64,000 bases of DNA from UMGS363 sp051881775 (lineage in GTDB: Bacteria; Bacillota; Clostridia; Oscillospirales; Ruminococcaceae): the NCBI GenBank assembly GCA_051881775.1, contig JBJEQN010000122.1, positions 1 to 64,000 of the forward strand. Direction: 5' to 3'. The number at the start of each line of letters is the position of its first letter. The first letter of the stretch is position 1. Under the pieces are notes generated by a model, which was not told the DNA's origin, did no database searches, and saw only the letters and a list, made by a program, of their open reading frames with translations. The translations under genes and the position numbers were made by a program. Below, piece after piece: positions 51,426 through 60,262 of this stretch.

Positions 51426-53670
51426 TTTCACGATATACACAGCCAATTGCGCCGGTGACAGCAGCAATTGTCTGTATCCGAACAAGGTGGTCATTTATGA
51501 TAAGGATTCATTTATTGCAGCAACGAAAATGGATCACGTTACAGCAAAGTACAAAGGGGATTATCGCAGTAAAGACAATTTCGAGTTTGCTGACTGTATT
51601 CCGTTAGACTGCGACAATGACCATTCGGATGATCCAAAGGATTGGGTAACTCCGTTTGATATTGCACTTGAAATTCCCGATGTAGCTTTTGCAGCATCAT
51701 ACAGCAGGCATAATATGCAGGTTAAAGGTGACAAATCGGAAAGACCGAGGTTTCATGTGTTTTTCCCTATTCCTGAAGTAACAGATGCGGAAGAATACAC
51801 AGCGTTAAAGAAAAGAATTGCAGCCGCTTTTCCGTATTTCGATACCAATGCTCTTGACAGCGCAAGATTTCTTTATGGCAACGATTCTGAAGATGTGGAA
51901 ATCTATGATGGAAATAAGAATATCATCGATTTTCTTGATGAAGATGACTTTGCTGATTTTGATGCGAGTTTTGAGCAGGTTTCCGAGGGGCATCGCAACA
52001 GTACAATGAGTCATATTGCAGGCAAGATTATCAAAAGGTACGGAAATACCGAAGAGGCATTCAATATTTTTCTTAAGAAAGCAGAACTTTGCAATCCGCC
52101 CTTGCCTGAAATCGAACTGAAGTCAATATGGCATAGTGCGTCCAAATTCGGCTGTAAGGTTTCAAGGCAGAAAGGGTACATTCCGCCCGAACAGTATAAC
52201 TCAGATTGCAAGTTGAAACCGGAAGACTTTTCTGACGTTGGACAAGCCGCAGTTTTGGCAAGGGAATATGCAGATATTCTGCGCTATTCTCCCTCTACCG
52301 ATTATATGGTTTACAACGGAGGTTTCTGGGAGGAGTCCAAGCCAAAGTCGCAGGGCATTTCGCAGGAACTGACGGAAAGACAGCTTGCAGAGGCTGAAAC
52401 TGAAATGAAAAAAGCAATGGACGAGCTTGTAAAGAACGGCGGTATGGAGATCCTTGTATCAGTGGGTGCGAAAAAAGCTGTGCAGATGTTCAACAAACAG
52501 CAGGCACACTCATTCAAGAAACTTGAAGATGCTGAAGAGTACAAGAAGTATGCCATTAAGCGGAGAGATACCAAGAATATAACGGCGGCATTAAAAGAGG
52601 CTCGTCCGATGCTTGAAGTAGAGCAGAGAAACCTTGATGCCGATGAGTTTCTGCTGAACACACCAACTCTTACTTATGATTTAAGGCAGGGTTTGAATTC
52701 TCCGTCAGAGCATAGACCGGAGCATTTTATCACCAAACAGACAGCGGTTGACCCGTCCGATGTTGGTATAGATATATGGGAGGCGGCACTTGATACATTT
52801 TTCGTAAATGATGCTGATCTTATAGACTATGTACAGAGAATGGTTGGACTGTCGGCTATCGGCAAGGTGTATGTGGAGGCACTTATTATTGCATACGGAG
52901 AAGGCCGTAACGGTAAATCGACTTTCTGGAATGTTATTGCAAGGGTGCTGGGTACATACAGCGGAAACATCTCTGCCGATATGCTTACTGTTGGGTGCAG
53001 ACGAAATGTCAAGCCGGAGCTTGCCGAGGCAAAGGGCAAGAGAATGCTTATTGCGGCAGAACTTGAAGAGGGTATGAGGTTAAATACAGCCAATGTAAAA
53101 CAGCTTTGTTCCACAGATGAGATCTATGCAGAAAAGAAGTATAAAGATCCGTTTTCATATACTCCGACACATACGCTTGTACTTTATACCAATCATTTGC
53201 CGAAAGTCGGTGCTATCGACAAGGGAACGTGGCGCAGGCTTATTGTTATTCCTTTTGATGCAAGAATCGAGGGAAGTGCCGACATCAAGAACTATGCAGA
53301 TTACCTTTTTGAAAAGGCAGGCGGTGCAGTTCTTTCATGGGTCATTGAGGGAGCAAGAAAGGTTATTGCTGACAACTATAAGATTGACCCTCCGCAGAAA
53401 GTGCGTGATGCCATTGAGCATTATAAGGAAAGCAATGACTGGCTTTCCTACTTCTTAAGCGAACGCTGTGAGGTTGATCCTGCCTACGTTGCAAAATCAG
53501 GTGAGGTTTATAACGAATACAGACTTTTCTGTTCGCAGGTGGGTGAGTTTACCCGCAGTACAACAGATTTCTATACAGCCTTGGAAAGTGTCGGCTTTGA
53601 AAGATATCGTGACAAAAAAGGCAGATACGTCAAAGGCTTAAGGCTTAAGTCAGACTTTATGGAAGAGTAA
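51418..53670 (+). CDS. Phage primase-helicase (AEP-like primase plus D5/SF3 helicase)
   Basis: About 750 residues, start ATG 51418, 9 nt after GGAGGAGG. The N-terminal primase region (~1-250) has DCIPLDCDNDHSDDPKDW, RPRFHVFFPIPEV and LDSARFLYG. A helical linker follows. The C-terminal SF3 helicase of the P4/D5 type has Walker A GEGRNGKSTFW (~500), RMLIAAELEEG as Walker B, LVLYTNHLPKVG (sensor) and GTWRRLIVIPFDA. It would prime and unwind element DNA at an origin. A repeat-bounded AT-rich stretch directly downstream is the likely origin. Confidence 0.92.
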   Translation: MLDFTIYTANCAGDSSNCLYPNKVVIYDKDSFIAATKMDHVTAKYKGDYRSKDNFEFADCIPLDCDNDHSDDPKDWVTPFDIALEIPDVAFAASYSRHNMQVKGDKSERPRFHVFFPIPEVTDAEEYTALKKRIAAAFPYFDTNALDSARFLYGNDSEDVEIYDGNKNIIDFLDEDDFADFDASFEQVSEGHRNSTMSHIAGKIIKRYGNTEEAFNIFLKKAELCNPPLPEIELKSIWHSASKFGCKVSRQKGYIPPEQYNSDCKLKPEDFSDVGQAAVLAREYADILRYSPSTDYMVYNGGFWEESKPKSQGISQELTERQLAEAETEMKKAMDELVKNGGMEILVSVGAKKAVQMFNKQQAHSFKKLEDAEEYKKYAIKRRDTKNITAALKEARPMLEVEQRNLDADEFLLNTPTLTYDLRQGLNSPSEHRPEHFITKQTAVDPSDVGIDIWEAALDTFFVNDADLIDYVQRMVGLSAIGKVYVEALIIAYGEGRNGKSTFWNVIARVLGTYSGNISADMLTVGCRRNVKPELAEAKGKRMLIAAELEEGMRLNTANVKQLCSTDEIYAEKKYKDPFSYTPTHTLVLYTNHLPKVGAIDKGTWRRLIVIPFDARIEGSADIKNYADYLFEKAGGAVLSWVIEGARKVIADNYKIDPPQKVRDAIEHYKESNDWLSYFLSERCEVDPAYVAKSGEVYNEYRLFCSQVGEFTRSTTDFYTALESVGFERYRDKKGRYVKGLRLKSDFMEE

Positions 53671-53671
53671 A

Positions 53672-53780
53672 GACAGTCTTGGTGACACCTTATGACATCT
53701 ATTTACTATCCTTTTCTATATAACTAAAAAAATTAAGTATATATAAAAAGTATAGTAAATGACAGTCTTAAGGTGACACC
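53672..53780. repeat. Candidate phage replication origin
   Basis: GACAGTCTTGGTGACACC (53672-53689) and GACAGTCTTAAGGTGACACC (53761-53780) are direct repeats flanking ~70 bp of very AT-rich DNA. Inside it TTTACTAT (53701-53708) and ATAGTAAA (53752-53759) are inverted repeats. The position right after the primase-helicase gene fits an origin or its iterons. The stretch contains no gene. Confidence 0.5.
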
Positions 53781-53809
53781 GCTGTAAAATGCGTATGGAG
53801 GCAAGGTAA

Positions 53810-54091
53810 ATGCGTGAAAAAGAAATAGAACAGAAACTTGTTAAAGCTGTAAAGCTGGCAGGCGGTTGGTGCATTAAGTTTTCTCCTATCGGATTGGACG
53901 GAATGCCTGATCGGATTGTACTTCTTCCAAAAGGCAGGATTGCTTTTATCGAATTGAAAGCACCAAACAAAAAGCCGAGAGCCTTGCAGAAAAGACGAAT
54001 GAAACAGTTATCACAGCTTGGTTTTGCCTGTTATGTTATAGATAATATTGATGCGATTGGAGTGTTTATTGATGATATATGTTCCACATGA
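53810..54091 (+). CDS. VRR-NUC domain nuclease
   Basis: 93 residues. A compact VRR-NUC (PD-(D/E)XK) fold: EKEIEQKLVKAVKLAGGWCI, FSPIGLDGMPDRIVLLPKG with the Asp, IAFIELKAPNKKP with the ExK pair. It is common beside SNF2 helicases in Siphoviridae, possibly as a junction resolvase. It overlaps the next gene by 20 bp. Confidence 0.92.
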   Translation: MREKEIEQKLVKAVKLAGGWCIKFSPIGLDGMPDRIVLLPKGRIAFIELKAPNKKPRALQKRRMKQLSQLGFACYVIDNIDAIGVFIDDICST

Positions 54092-55433
54092 TTATCAGAC
54101 TTTTGCAACTGAATTTATTATTGAGCATCCAGTTTCAGCTGTTCTGCTTGAAATGGGTCTGGGCAAGAGTGTTATTACCTTAACGTCAATCAGGGAATTG
54201 CTGTACAATAGCTTTGATGTCAGCAAAGTGCTTATTATTGCACCTTTGAGGGTAGCAAGAGATACTTGGCCTGCTGAAATCGAAAAGTGGGATCACTTAA
54301 ATGATCTTACATATTTGGTAGTTATAGGTACAGAGAAAGAGAGAACAGCGGCATTAAGTAAAAAAGCTGATATCTATCTTATCAACCGTGAAAATGTGGA
54401 CTGGCTTATCAATAAAAGCGGAGTTCCGTTTGATTTTGATATGGTTGTTATCGATGAGCTTTCATCGTTCAAGTCTGCATCGGCAAAACGGTTTAAGAGC
54501 CTGCTGAAAGTAAGGTCTAAGATAAAAAGAATAGTTGGTCTTACGGGAACTCCAAGCAGTAATGGACTTATGGACCTTTGGGCAGAGTTCAGGATACTTG
54601 ACATGGGAGAAAGGCTTGGAAGATATATTTCCGCTTATCGTATGAACTATTTTGTGCCGGATAAGCGTAATCAGCAGATGATTTTTTCATATAAGCCGAA
54701 AGCAGGTGCGGAAGAGGCAATTTACAAGCGCATTTCTGATATTACCATTTCAATGAAGTCGGCAGATTTCCTTGAAATGCCCAAATGCGTTATAAACGAG
54801 GTGGAAGTCAAGCTTTCCGAAAAAGAGTGGTCTGTTTATGATGAACTGCGGCAGGAAATGGTTGTGTCCTTGGGCGAAGAGGAGATCGATGCGGCAAATG
54901 CGGCGGCTCTTTCGGGGAAACTTCTGCAGATGGCAAATGGTGCGATATACAACGAAAACAAAGAGGTATTCCATATACATGACCGTAAGCTTGATGCACT
55001 TGAGGACTTGATAGAGGGGGCAAACGGCAAACCCGTGCTTGTGGCATACTGGTATAATCATGACCTCGAACGCATCAAGAAACGGTTTGATGTCCGTGAA
55101 ATAAAGTCAAGCAAAGATATATCCGATTGGAATAACGGCAAAATACCGGTTGCTGTTATTCACCCTGCAAGTGCAGGACACGGTTTGAATCTGCAAATCG
55201 GAGGTTCAACTCTTGTATGGTTCGGTCTGACTTGGAGTCTTGAACTTTATCAGCAGACCAATGCCCGTCTTTGGCGGCAGGGGCAGAATGACACAGTTGT
55301 CATACATCACATTATTGCAAAGGACACGATAGATGAAGATGTAATGAAGGCATTGCAGATCAAGGAGAAAACACAGGCAGACCTTATCAATGCAGTAAAG
55401 GCAAGGATCGGAGGTCATGCTTATGACGGCTAA
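54072..55433 (+). CDS. Phage SNF2-family helicase
   Basis: 453 residues, start ATG 54072 (MIYVPHDYQTFATEFI), with GGAGTG upstream inside the VRR-NUC gene. Motif I is LLEMGLGKSVITL, II MVVIDELSSFKS (DELS variant of the DExx box), III GLTGTPSSNGLMDLW, V HGLNLQIGG, and VI QQTNARLWRQGQ. With VRR-NUC it forms a standard phage pair acting in replication or recombination. Confidence 0.93.
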   Translation: MIYVPHDYQTFATEFIIEHPVSAVLLEMGLGKSVITLTSIRELLYNSFDVSKVLIIAPLRVARDTWPAEIEKWDHLNDLTYLVVIGTEKERTAALSKKADIYLINRENVDWLINKSGVPFDFDMVVIDELSSFKSASAKRFKSLLKVRSKIKRIVGLTGTPSSNGLMDLWAEFRILDMGERLGRYISAYRMNYFVPDKRNQQMIFSYKPKAGAEEAIYKRISDITISMKSADFLEMPKCVINEVEVKLSEKEWSVYDELRQEMVVSLGEEEIDAANAAALSGKLLQMANGAIYNENKEVFHIHDRKLDALEDLIEGANGKPVLVAYWYNHDLERIKKRFDVREIKSSKDISDWNNGKIPVAVIHPASAGHGLNLQIGGSTLVWFGLTWSLELYQQTNARLWRQGQNDTVVIHHIIAKDTIDEDVMKALQIKEKTQADLINAVKARIGGHAYDG

Positions 55434-55845
55434 AGAATATCTGAACAGAGCATATATCCTCAATAATCGGATTAATGACAAGCTGATAAAGCTGGACTGC
55501 TATAAGGAACTGTCCGAAAGTGTATCTTCTCCGGGTTTTGAGGAGAAATTCTCGGGTACAAGCAACACAGACGCTCCTTTTGCAAGATATGTTGAAAAGA
55601 TAAGCAGTCTTGAAAGTGAGATAAACGCCGATGTTAAAATGCTTGAAGAAATAAAGGCAGATATTGATACGGAAATAGATAAGCTTGAAGACCCATACGA
55701 ACAGCTTATTCTTCGGTACAGATATTTGATGTTTATGCCTATGAGCCAGATAGCCAAGAAAGTGCATTACACGTTGCGATGGACACAGCATATGCACAAC
55801 AGAGCGTTAGAGAATTTTGAAATAGTTCATACCGGTTCACCCTGA
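55423..55845 (+). CDS. DUF1492/ArpU-like phage transcriptional regulator
   Basis: 140 residues, start ATG 55423, 8 nt after GGAGG. Two coiled-coil stretches (SSLESEINADVKMLEEIKA) are followed by a sigma region 4-like C-terminus (EQLILRYRYLMFMPMSQIAK, then KVHYTLRWTQHMHNRALENF). Such proteins activate late genes of Gram-positive phages. Three TTCACCC-type direct repeats start inside its 3' end (55833-55863). Confidence 0.82.
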   Translation: MTAKEYLNRAYILNNRINDKLIKLDCYKELSESVSSPGFEEKFSGTSNTDAPFARYVEKISSLESEINADVKMLEEIKADIDTEIDKLEDPYEQLILRYRYLMFMPMSQIAKKVHYTLRWTQHMHNRALENFEIVHTGSP

Positions 55846-55917
55846 GTTCACCCCAGTTCATCTGTAAATCATGCTTTTGGTGTGGTATATTTATAATAGC
55901 AAAATAGATTAGATAAA

Positions 55918-55966
55918 GCCTTGTGGTATAAATACTGCAAGGTTTTTTTATACCCACAAGGAGGCA
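55918..55966 (+). terminator. Terminator or attenuator before HNH gene
   Basis: CCTTG (55919-55923) with CAAGG (55938-55942) and TTTTTTTA gives a weak terminator. A competing pairing, CTTGTGGTATAA with TTATACCCACAAG (55949-55961), would disrupt it and lies beside the ribosome site AAGGAGG. It could work as a switch between early genes and packaging genes. Confidence 0.5.
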
Positions 55967-55972
55967 GAGAAG

Positions 55973-56359
55973 ATGCCAAAACTTCCGAAAAAACCATGCG
56001 GCTATCCGAACTGTCCAAATCTTACTGACGGCAGATTCTGCACGGATCATGAAAAACTTGCAAGCCGTGAGTATGAGAAGTACGGCAGAGATCCCAACGT
56101 ACACCGCAGATACGGCCGTGCCTGGAAACGCATCCGTGATAAATATGTATCGGAACACCCTTTCTGTGAACTGTGTTTTGAGAAAGGCATGCTTGTTCCT
56201 ACTCGTGAAGTTCATCACAAGCGGCCATTGTCAGAGGGCGGAACTCATGAAAGAGATAATCTCATTGCTTTATGCAAATCGTGTCACGCAAAGATACATG
56301 CCGAGCGAGGAGATTATCAAGGAAGTAAGAAATATCGTGTTTACGGCTACGATAAATAG
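55973..56359 (+). CDS. HNH endonuclease
   Basis: 128 residues. Zn-binding Cys pairs and the HNH core: CGYPNCPNLTDGRFCTDH, HPFCELCFEKGMLVPTREVH, HHKRPLSEGGTHERDNLIAL, CKSCHAKIHAERG. In phages with HK97-type packaging an HNH protein lies next to the terminase genes and is required for DNA cleavage at packaging. That matches the position before TerS. AAGGAGG precedes the ATG. Confidence 0.94.
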   Translation: MPKLPKKPCGYPNCPNLTDGRFCTDHEKLASREYEKYGRDPNVHRRYGRAWKRIRDKYVSEHPFCELCFEKGMLVPTREVHHKRPLSEGGTHERDNLIALCKSCHAKIHAERGDYQGSKKYRVYGYDK

Positions 56360-56478
56360 GGGCAGGGGCGGTCAAAATCTTAAAAAAATCGACCTCACGG
56401 GGAACGGCGTGGGGTCTTATGTGCGAAAAAAGCAAAATCAAAAGGGTAATAAAGGGAAAAACAAGGCGGTGATGAAAT

Positions 56479-57027
56479 TTGCCTACAAAATCTAACAACA
56501 TTGGCGGTCGTGGCGGTGCAAGAATCGGTGCAGGACGCAAGAAAACGGCTTTATCCGAAAAAGTCAAGAACGGAAACGGCGGCAGAAAAGTTGAAGTTCT
56601 GGACATTCCCGATATTGAGGGAGTGGAAATGCCCAAGCCGCACGATTTTCTGTCTGCAGAACAGAGAGATGGAAGTGAACTTCAGGCATCTGAAATATAC
56701 ACGGAAACTTGGAACTGGCTGAAGAAGATAGGCTGTGCATCAAAAGTATCACCTCAGCTGTTAGAGCGATATGCGATGTGTTCCGCAAGATGGATACAAT
56801 GTGAGGAGATGACTAACAAGCTTGGTTTTTTGTCAAAGCATCCTACAACTCAAAAGCCAATACCGTCACCGTTTATCAACATCGGCATCAACTATATGAA
56901 CCAAGCTGTAAGGCTGTGGAACGAAATATTTCAGATAGTTAAAGAGAACTGCAGTACCGATTATGATGATGCTGCACCACAGAATGACCTTATGGAAAGA
57001 CTTTTGAGAGCAAGAGAGGGAAGATAA
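56479..57027 (+). CDS. Terminase small subunit, P27 family
   Basis: 182 residues with a TTG start (AAGGCGG upstream). The N-terminal Gly/Arg/Lys-rich tail (GGRGGARIGAGRKK) and helical domain (YTETWNWLKKIGCASKVSPQ, LLERYAMCSARWIQCEEM, SPFINIGINYMNQAVRLW) fit P27-type TerS, which recognises phage DNA for packaging. It overlaps the next small gene by TAATG. Confidence 0.9.
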   Translation: MPTKSNNIGGRGGARIGAGRKKTALSEKVKNGNGGRKVEVLDIPDIEGVEMPKPHDFLSAEQRDGSELQASEIYTETWNWLKKIGCASKVSPQLLERYAMCSARWIQCEEMTNKLGFLSKHPTTQKPIPSPFINIGINYMNQAVRLWNEIFQIVKENCSTDYDDAAPQNDLMERLLRAREGR

Positions 57028-57185
57028 TGGACACAGAACTTACAGCGTTTGTAAAAAAGTTAAGGGCAAATAAAAAGAACATTACTTGGCAGCAGTACAA
57101 AACCATAAAAGGACAGGCTTTGCAAGGAAATATAAAGGGTGCGGAAAAAGGACTTTGCAGGCTTTTAAATAGGAGGAGAGGCTAA
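57027..57185 (+). CDS. Small conserved phage protein, 52 aa
   Basis: A short gene translationally coupled at both ends (TAATG at 57025-57029 and TAATG at 57183-57187). It reads MDTELTAFVKKLRANKKNIT, then WQQYKTIKGQALQGNIKGA and a basic Cys/Arg tail. Similar ~50-aa proteins with a GQALxGNxxGAxKGL pattern sit between terminase and methyltransferase genes in Firmicutes prophages. The function is unknown. Confidence 0.75.
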   Translation: MDTELTAFVKKLRANKKNITWQQYKTIKGQALQGNIKGAEKGLCRLLNRRRG

Positions 57186-58462
57186 TGCCAAAGACAACAA
57201 CAGAAATGAACCTTGTACCCGTTTCAAAGCTTATTCCTTATGTAAACAACGCAAGAACGCACTCTGCGGAGCAGATAATGAAACTCCGTTCTTCTCTGCG
57301 TGAGTTTGGTTTCATCAATCCCGTTATAATCGACAGAGAGTATAACGTTATCGCAGGCCACGGAAGAATACTTGCGGCAAAGGAAGAGGGCATTGCGGAA
57401 GTTCCTTGTGTGTTTGTGGACTATCTGACCGAAGCTCAAAAGAAAGCATATATCCTTGCGGATAACCGAATGGCAATGGACGCAGGCTGGGATGAAGAAC
57501 TGCTCCGCATTGAAATAGAGTCGCTCAAAGGCGAGGATTTTGACATCGGACTTACGGGTTTTGATGAAAGCGAGATCGAGGAACTCTTTAACAGCGGCAA
57601 AAAATCAGATGTTGAAGACGATGATTATGATTTGTCTGCGGCACTTGACAAGGCGGCATTTGTAAAGCGTGGAGATATTTGGACAGTCGGCAGACACAGA
57701 ATGATGTGCGGTGATGCAACATCGGCAGAAGATGTTGCGGCACTTATGGACGGGAAGAAAGCAAATCTCATAGTGACCGACCCACCCTACAACGTAGCGT
57801 TCGAGAGTTCCGACGGATTATCAATAAAGAATGATAAAATGGCTGATGAAAAGTTCTATGAATTCCTTTTGGCGGCATTTAAAAATATGGCCGAGCATCT
57901 TGAAAAAGGCGGCTCGGCTTATGTTTTTCATGCGGATACGGAAGGCTTGAATTTCAGAAAAGCATTTGTCGATGCAGGCTTTCATTTATCCGGCTGTTGT
58001 ATATGGGTGAAGAATTCGCTTGTTCTTGGACGCTCCGATTATCAGTGGCAGCACGAACCCGTACTTTACGGATTTCTGCAGAACGGGAAACACTACTGGA
58101 GCAAGAACGCAGGCAGAAGTCAGACAACGATATGGAACTTCGATAAGCCTAAAAAGAACAAGAACCACCCAACATCAAAGCCGCTTGACTTGCTTGCATA
58201 TCCTATCGGCAATTCAAGTCAGGAGAATGCGATAGTGATCGATACTTTTGGCGGCAGCGGTTCAACGCTTATGACCTGCGAGCAGACAAACCGTGTGTGT
58301 TACACTATGGAACTTGATGAAAAGTACGCATCGGTCATTCTCCGCAGATATGTTGAGGATACCGGTGATGCAGAGGGTGTGTATGTCATAAGAGATGGTG
58401 AGAAGATACCCTATTCGGAGCTTGTGGTAGAATTGGAGGACACAGATGGAAAAGCAGAATAG
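57185..58462 (+). CDS. Phage ParB-like/DNA adenine-type methyltransferase fusion
   Basis: 425 residues. The N-terminal ParB/Srx-like domain (residues ~8-100: VPVSKLIPYVNNARTHSAEQ, VIAGHGRILAAKEEG, ILADNRMAM) is fused to an N6-adenine/N4-cytosine methyltransferase with DPPYNVAF (motif IV) and FGGSGSTLMTCEQ (motif I) in beta-class order. It is typical of phages and probably shields element DNA from host restriction. AGGAGG lies in the preceding gene. Confidence 0.93.
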   Translation: MPKTTTEMNLVPVSKLIPYVNNARTHSAEQIMKLRSSLREFGFINPVIIDREYNVIAGHGRILAAKEEGIAEVPCVFVDYLTEAQKKAYILADNRMAMDAGWDEELLRIEIESLKGEDFDIGLTGFDESEIEELFNSGKKSDVEDDDYDLSAALDKAAFVKRGDIWTVGRHRMMCGDATSAEDVAALMDGKKANLIVTDPPYNVAFESSDGLSIKNDKMADEKFYEFLLAAFKNMAEHLEKGGSAYVFHADTEGLNFRKAFVDAGFHLSGCCIWVKNSLVLGRSDYQWQHEPVLYGFLQNGKHYWSKNAGRSQTTIWNFDKPKKNKNHPTSKPLDLLAYPIGNSSQENAIVIDTFGGSGSTLMTCEQTNRVCYTMELDEKYASVILRRYVEDTGDAEGVYVIRDGEKIPYSELVVELEDTDGKAE

Positions 58463-60197
58463 TCTGACCCTTGGCAGTTTGTTTGACGGCTCGGGAGGAT
58501 TTCCTTTAGGCGGCTTGATCTCCGGTATCACTCCATTGTGGTCATCGGAGATTGAGCCTTTTCCTATTCGTGTAACAACAAAGCGAATACCGCAGATGAA
58601 ACATTATGGTGACATAACCAAAATAAACGGCGGAGAGATCGAACCCGTAGATATCATAACCTTTGGCAGTCCGTGTCAGGATATGTCCGTTGCCGGAAAA
58701 AGAAACGGACTTGGCGGCTCTCGTTCAAGTCTGTTTTATGAGGCAGTAAGAGTTATAAAAGAAATGAGGTGCAGGACAAATGGCAAGTATCCAAGATTTA
58801 TCGTCTGGGAAAACGTCCCAGGAGCATTCAGCAGCAACAAAGGAGAAGACTTCCGAGTCGTCCTCGAAGAGATCTGCAAAATCAAAGACGAATGTGTGCA
58901 TGTACCTAAACCTGCAAAGTGGCAGACCGCAGGAAAGATACTGGGAGATGATTACTCAGTCGCATGGAGGCAGTTTGATGCTCAGTTTTGGGGAGTACCC
59001 CAGAGAAGAAAACGTATCTACCTTGTCGCAGATCTTGCAGGCTGGAGTGCCGGAAAAATATTATTTGAGTCAGAAGGCTTGTCTGGGTATTCTGCACAGA
59101 GCTTCCGTTCGTGGAAAGAAACTGCCAACCGTACTGCAGAAAGCATTGGAGAAACAAGCTGCGATAGTTTGATGTTTGAAAACCACGGGCAGGACACAAG
59201 ATTTGTAGGTCCTCTTGATGTTGCACAGACCGTTTCTTCAACTTATGGAACGGGTGGAAACAATCAGCCTTTTGTAGTGCATACACCTAAAACATTGAAA
59301 ATACGCAGCGGATGTGATGGCGGCGGCAAGGGTGCTTTGATACAGAACAATAAGTCTGCAACCCTTGGGTGCAATAATGATCAGACTGTATTTGTGCCGA
59401 AGGTGTATGGCATCTGTTCAAAGAACAGCAATTCAATGAGATCATCCAATCCCAACAGCGGTTTTTATGAGGCAGAAACAAGCAGATGCCTTGATGCAAA
59501 TGGAGGTGACCCGTCCTGCAATCAGGGGGGAATGGCTGTAATAGAGGGCAACGGAACACGCCCTTCACATAACGGTGATGGCTTTAAGGAGTCCGAAGTT
59601 ATGTACACGCTGAATGCGACCGAACAGCACGGTGTCGCCTATGGTATCGGCAGACCTGCAATGAATCAAGGAATAAACGCACAGTTCAGCTTTCAGATCG
59701 AAGAGGAGGTTGAGCCTACGATCGTTGCGGCAGGTGCAAGCGGTGTGGCTCATCCGGTTTACAGTTCTTCAAAGGCATCATTCTTTACAACTGCTGAAGA
59801 GGAACTTGCAAATACGCTTGTTGCAACGGACTATAAAGACCCGCCCATCATAGGTGATGAAACACAAGAAGATTATATCGTAAGAAGGCTCACTCCAACC
59901 GAATGTGCAAGACTGCAGGGTTTTCCCGACTGGTGGTGTGATGATCTCGGTACCGAAGAACCGACAGAGGAAGACATATCATTTTGGAGAGATGTTTTTG
60001 ATACTCACGCAAAGGCTCTCGGCAAGAATGTTAAGCCAAAAACGGATAATCAGATAAGAAAGTGGCTCAAATCTCCTCATTCCGATTCGGCGGAATATAA
60101 AATGTGGGGAAACGGTGTTGCTCTTCCGAATGTAGTCTTTGTGCTTTCGGGTATTGTGTACTACTCACAGCAAAAGCAGGATTATTTCTACATATAA
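58446..60197 (+). CDS. Phage DNA (cytosine-5-)-methyltransferase with large variable insert
   Basis: 583 residues, overlapping the previous gene by 17 bp. Motif I is LGSLFDGSGGFPL, IV FGSPCQDMSVAG (catalytic Cys), VI VWENVPGAF, VIII VPQRRKRIYLVAD, IX RRLTPTECARLQGFP, and X MWGNGVALPNVVFV. Between VIII and IX there is an unusually long region (~residues 200-475) of loosely repeated units ending in phrases such as NTLVATDYKDPP, CLDANGGDP and YTLNATEQHG. This is probably an extended or multi-specific recognition region. Confidence 0.93.
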   Translation: MEKQNSLTLGSLFDGSGGFPLGGLISGITPLWSSEIEPFPIRVTTKRIPQMKHYGDITKINGGEIEPVDIITFGSPCQDMSVAGKRNGLGGSRSSLFYEAVRVIKEMRCRTNGKYPRFIVWENVPGAFSSNKGEDFRVVLEEICKIKDECVHVPKPAKWQTAGKILGDDYSVAWRQFDAQFWGVPQRRKRIYLVADLAGWSAGKILFESEGLSGYSAQSFRSWKETANRTAESIGETSCDSLMFENHGQDTRFVGPLDVAQTVSSTYGTGGNNQPFVVHTPKTLKIRSGCDGGGKGALIQNNKSATLGCNNDQTVFVPKVYGICSKNSNSMRSSNPNSGFYEAETSRCLDANGGDPSCNQGGMAVIEGNGTRPSHNGDGFKESEVMYTLNATEQHGVAYGIGRPAMNQGINAQFSFQIEEEVEPTIVAAGASGVAHPVYSSSKASFFTTAEEELANTLVATDYKDPPIIGDETQEDYIVRRLTPTECARLQGFPDWWCDDLGTEEPTEEDISFWRDVFDTHAKALGKNVKPKTDNQIRKWLKSPHSDSAEYKMWGNGVALPNVVFVLSGIVYYSQQKQDYFYI

Positions 60198-60262
60198 ACA
60201 CTTGAAAAATGTGTTGTACAGAGTAATATATGTAGTACACTAATGCTAAGGAGGCACAATAT

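Noticed and set aside
56049..56495. Alternative 148-codon frame across the HNH gene and the following gap
   Set aside because: It overlaps the clear HNH frame almost fully and has no supporting motif or ribosome site.
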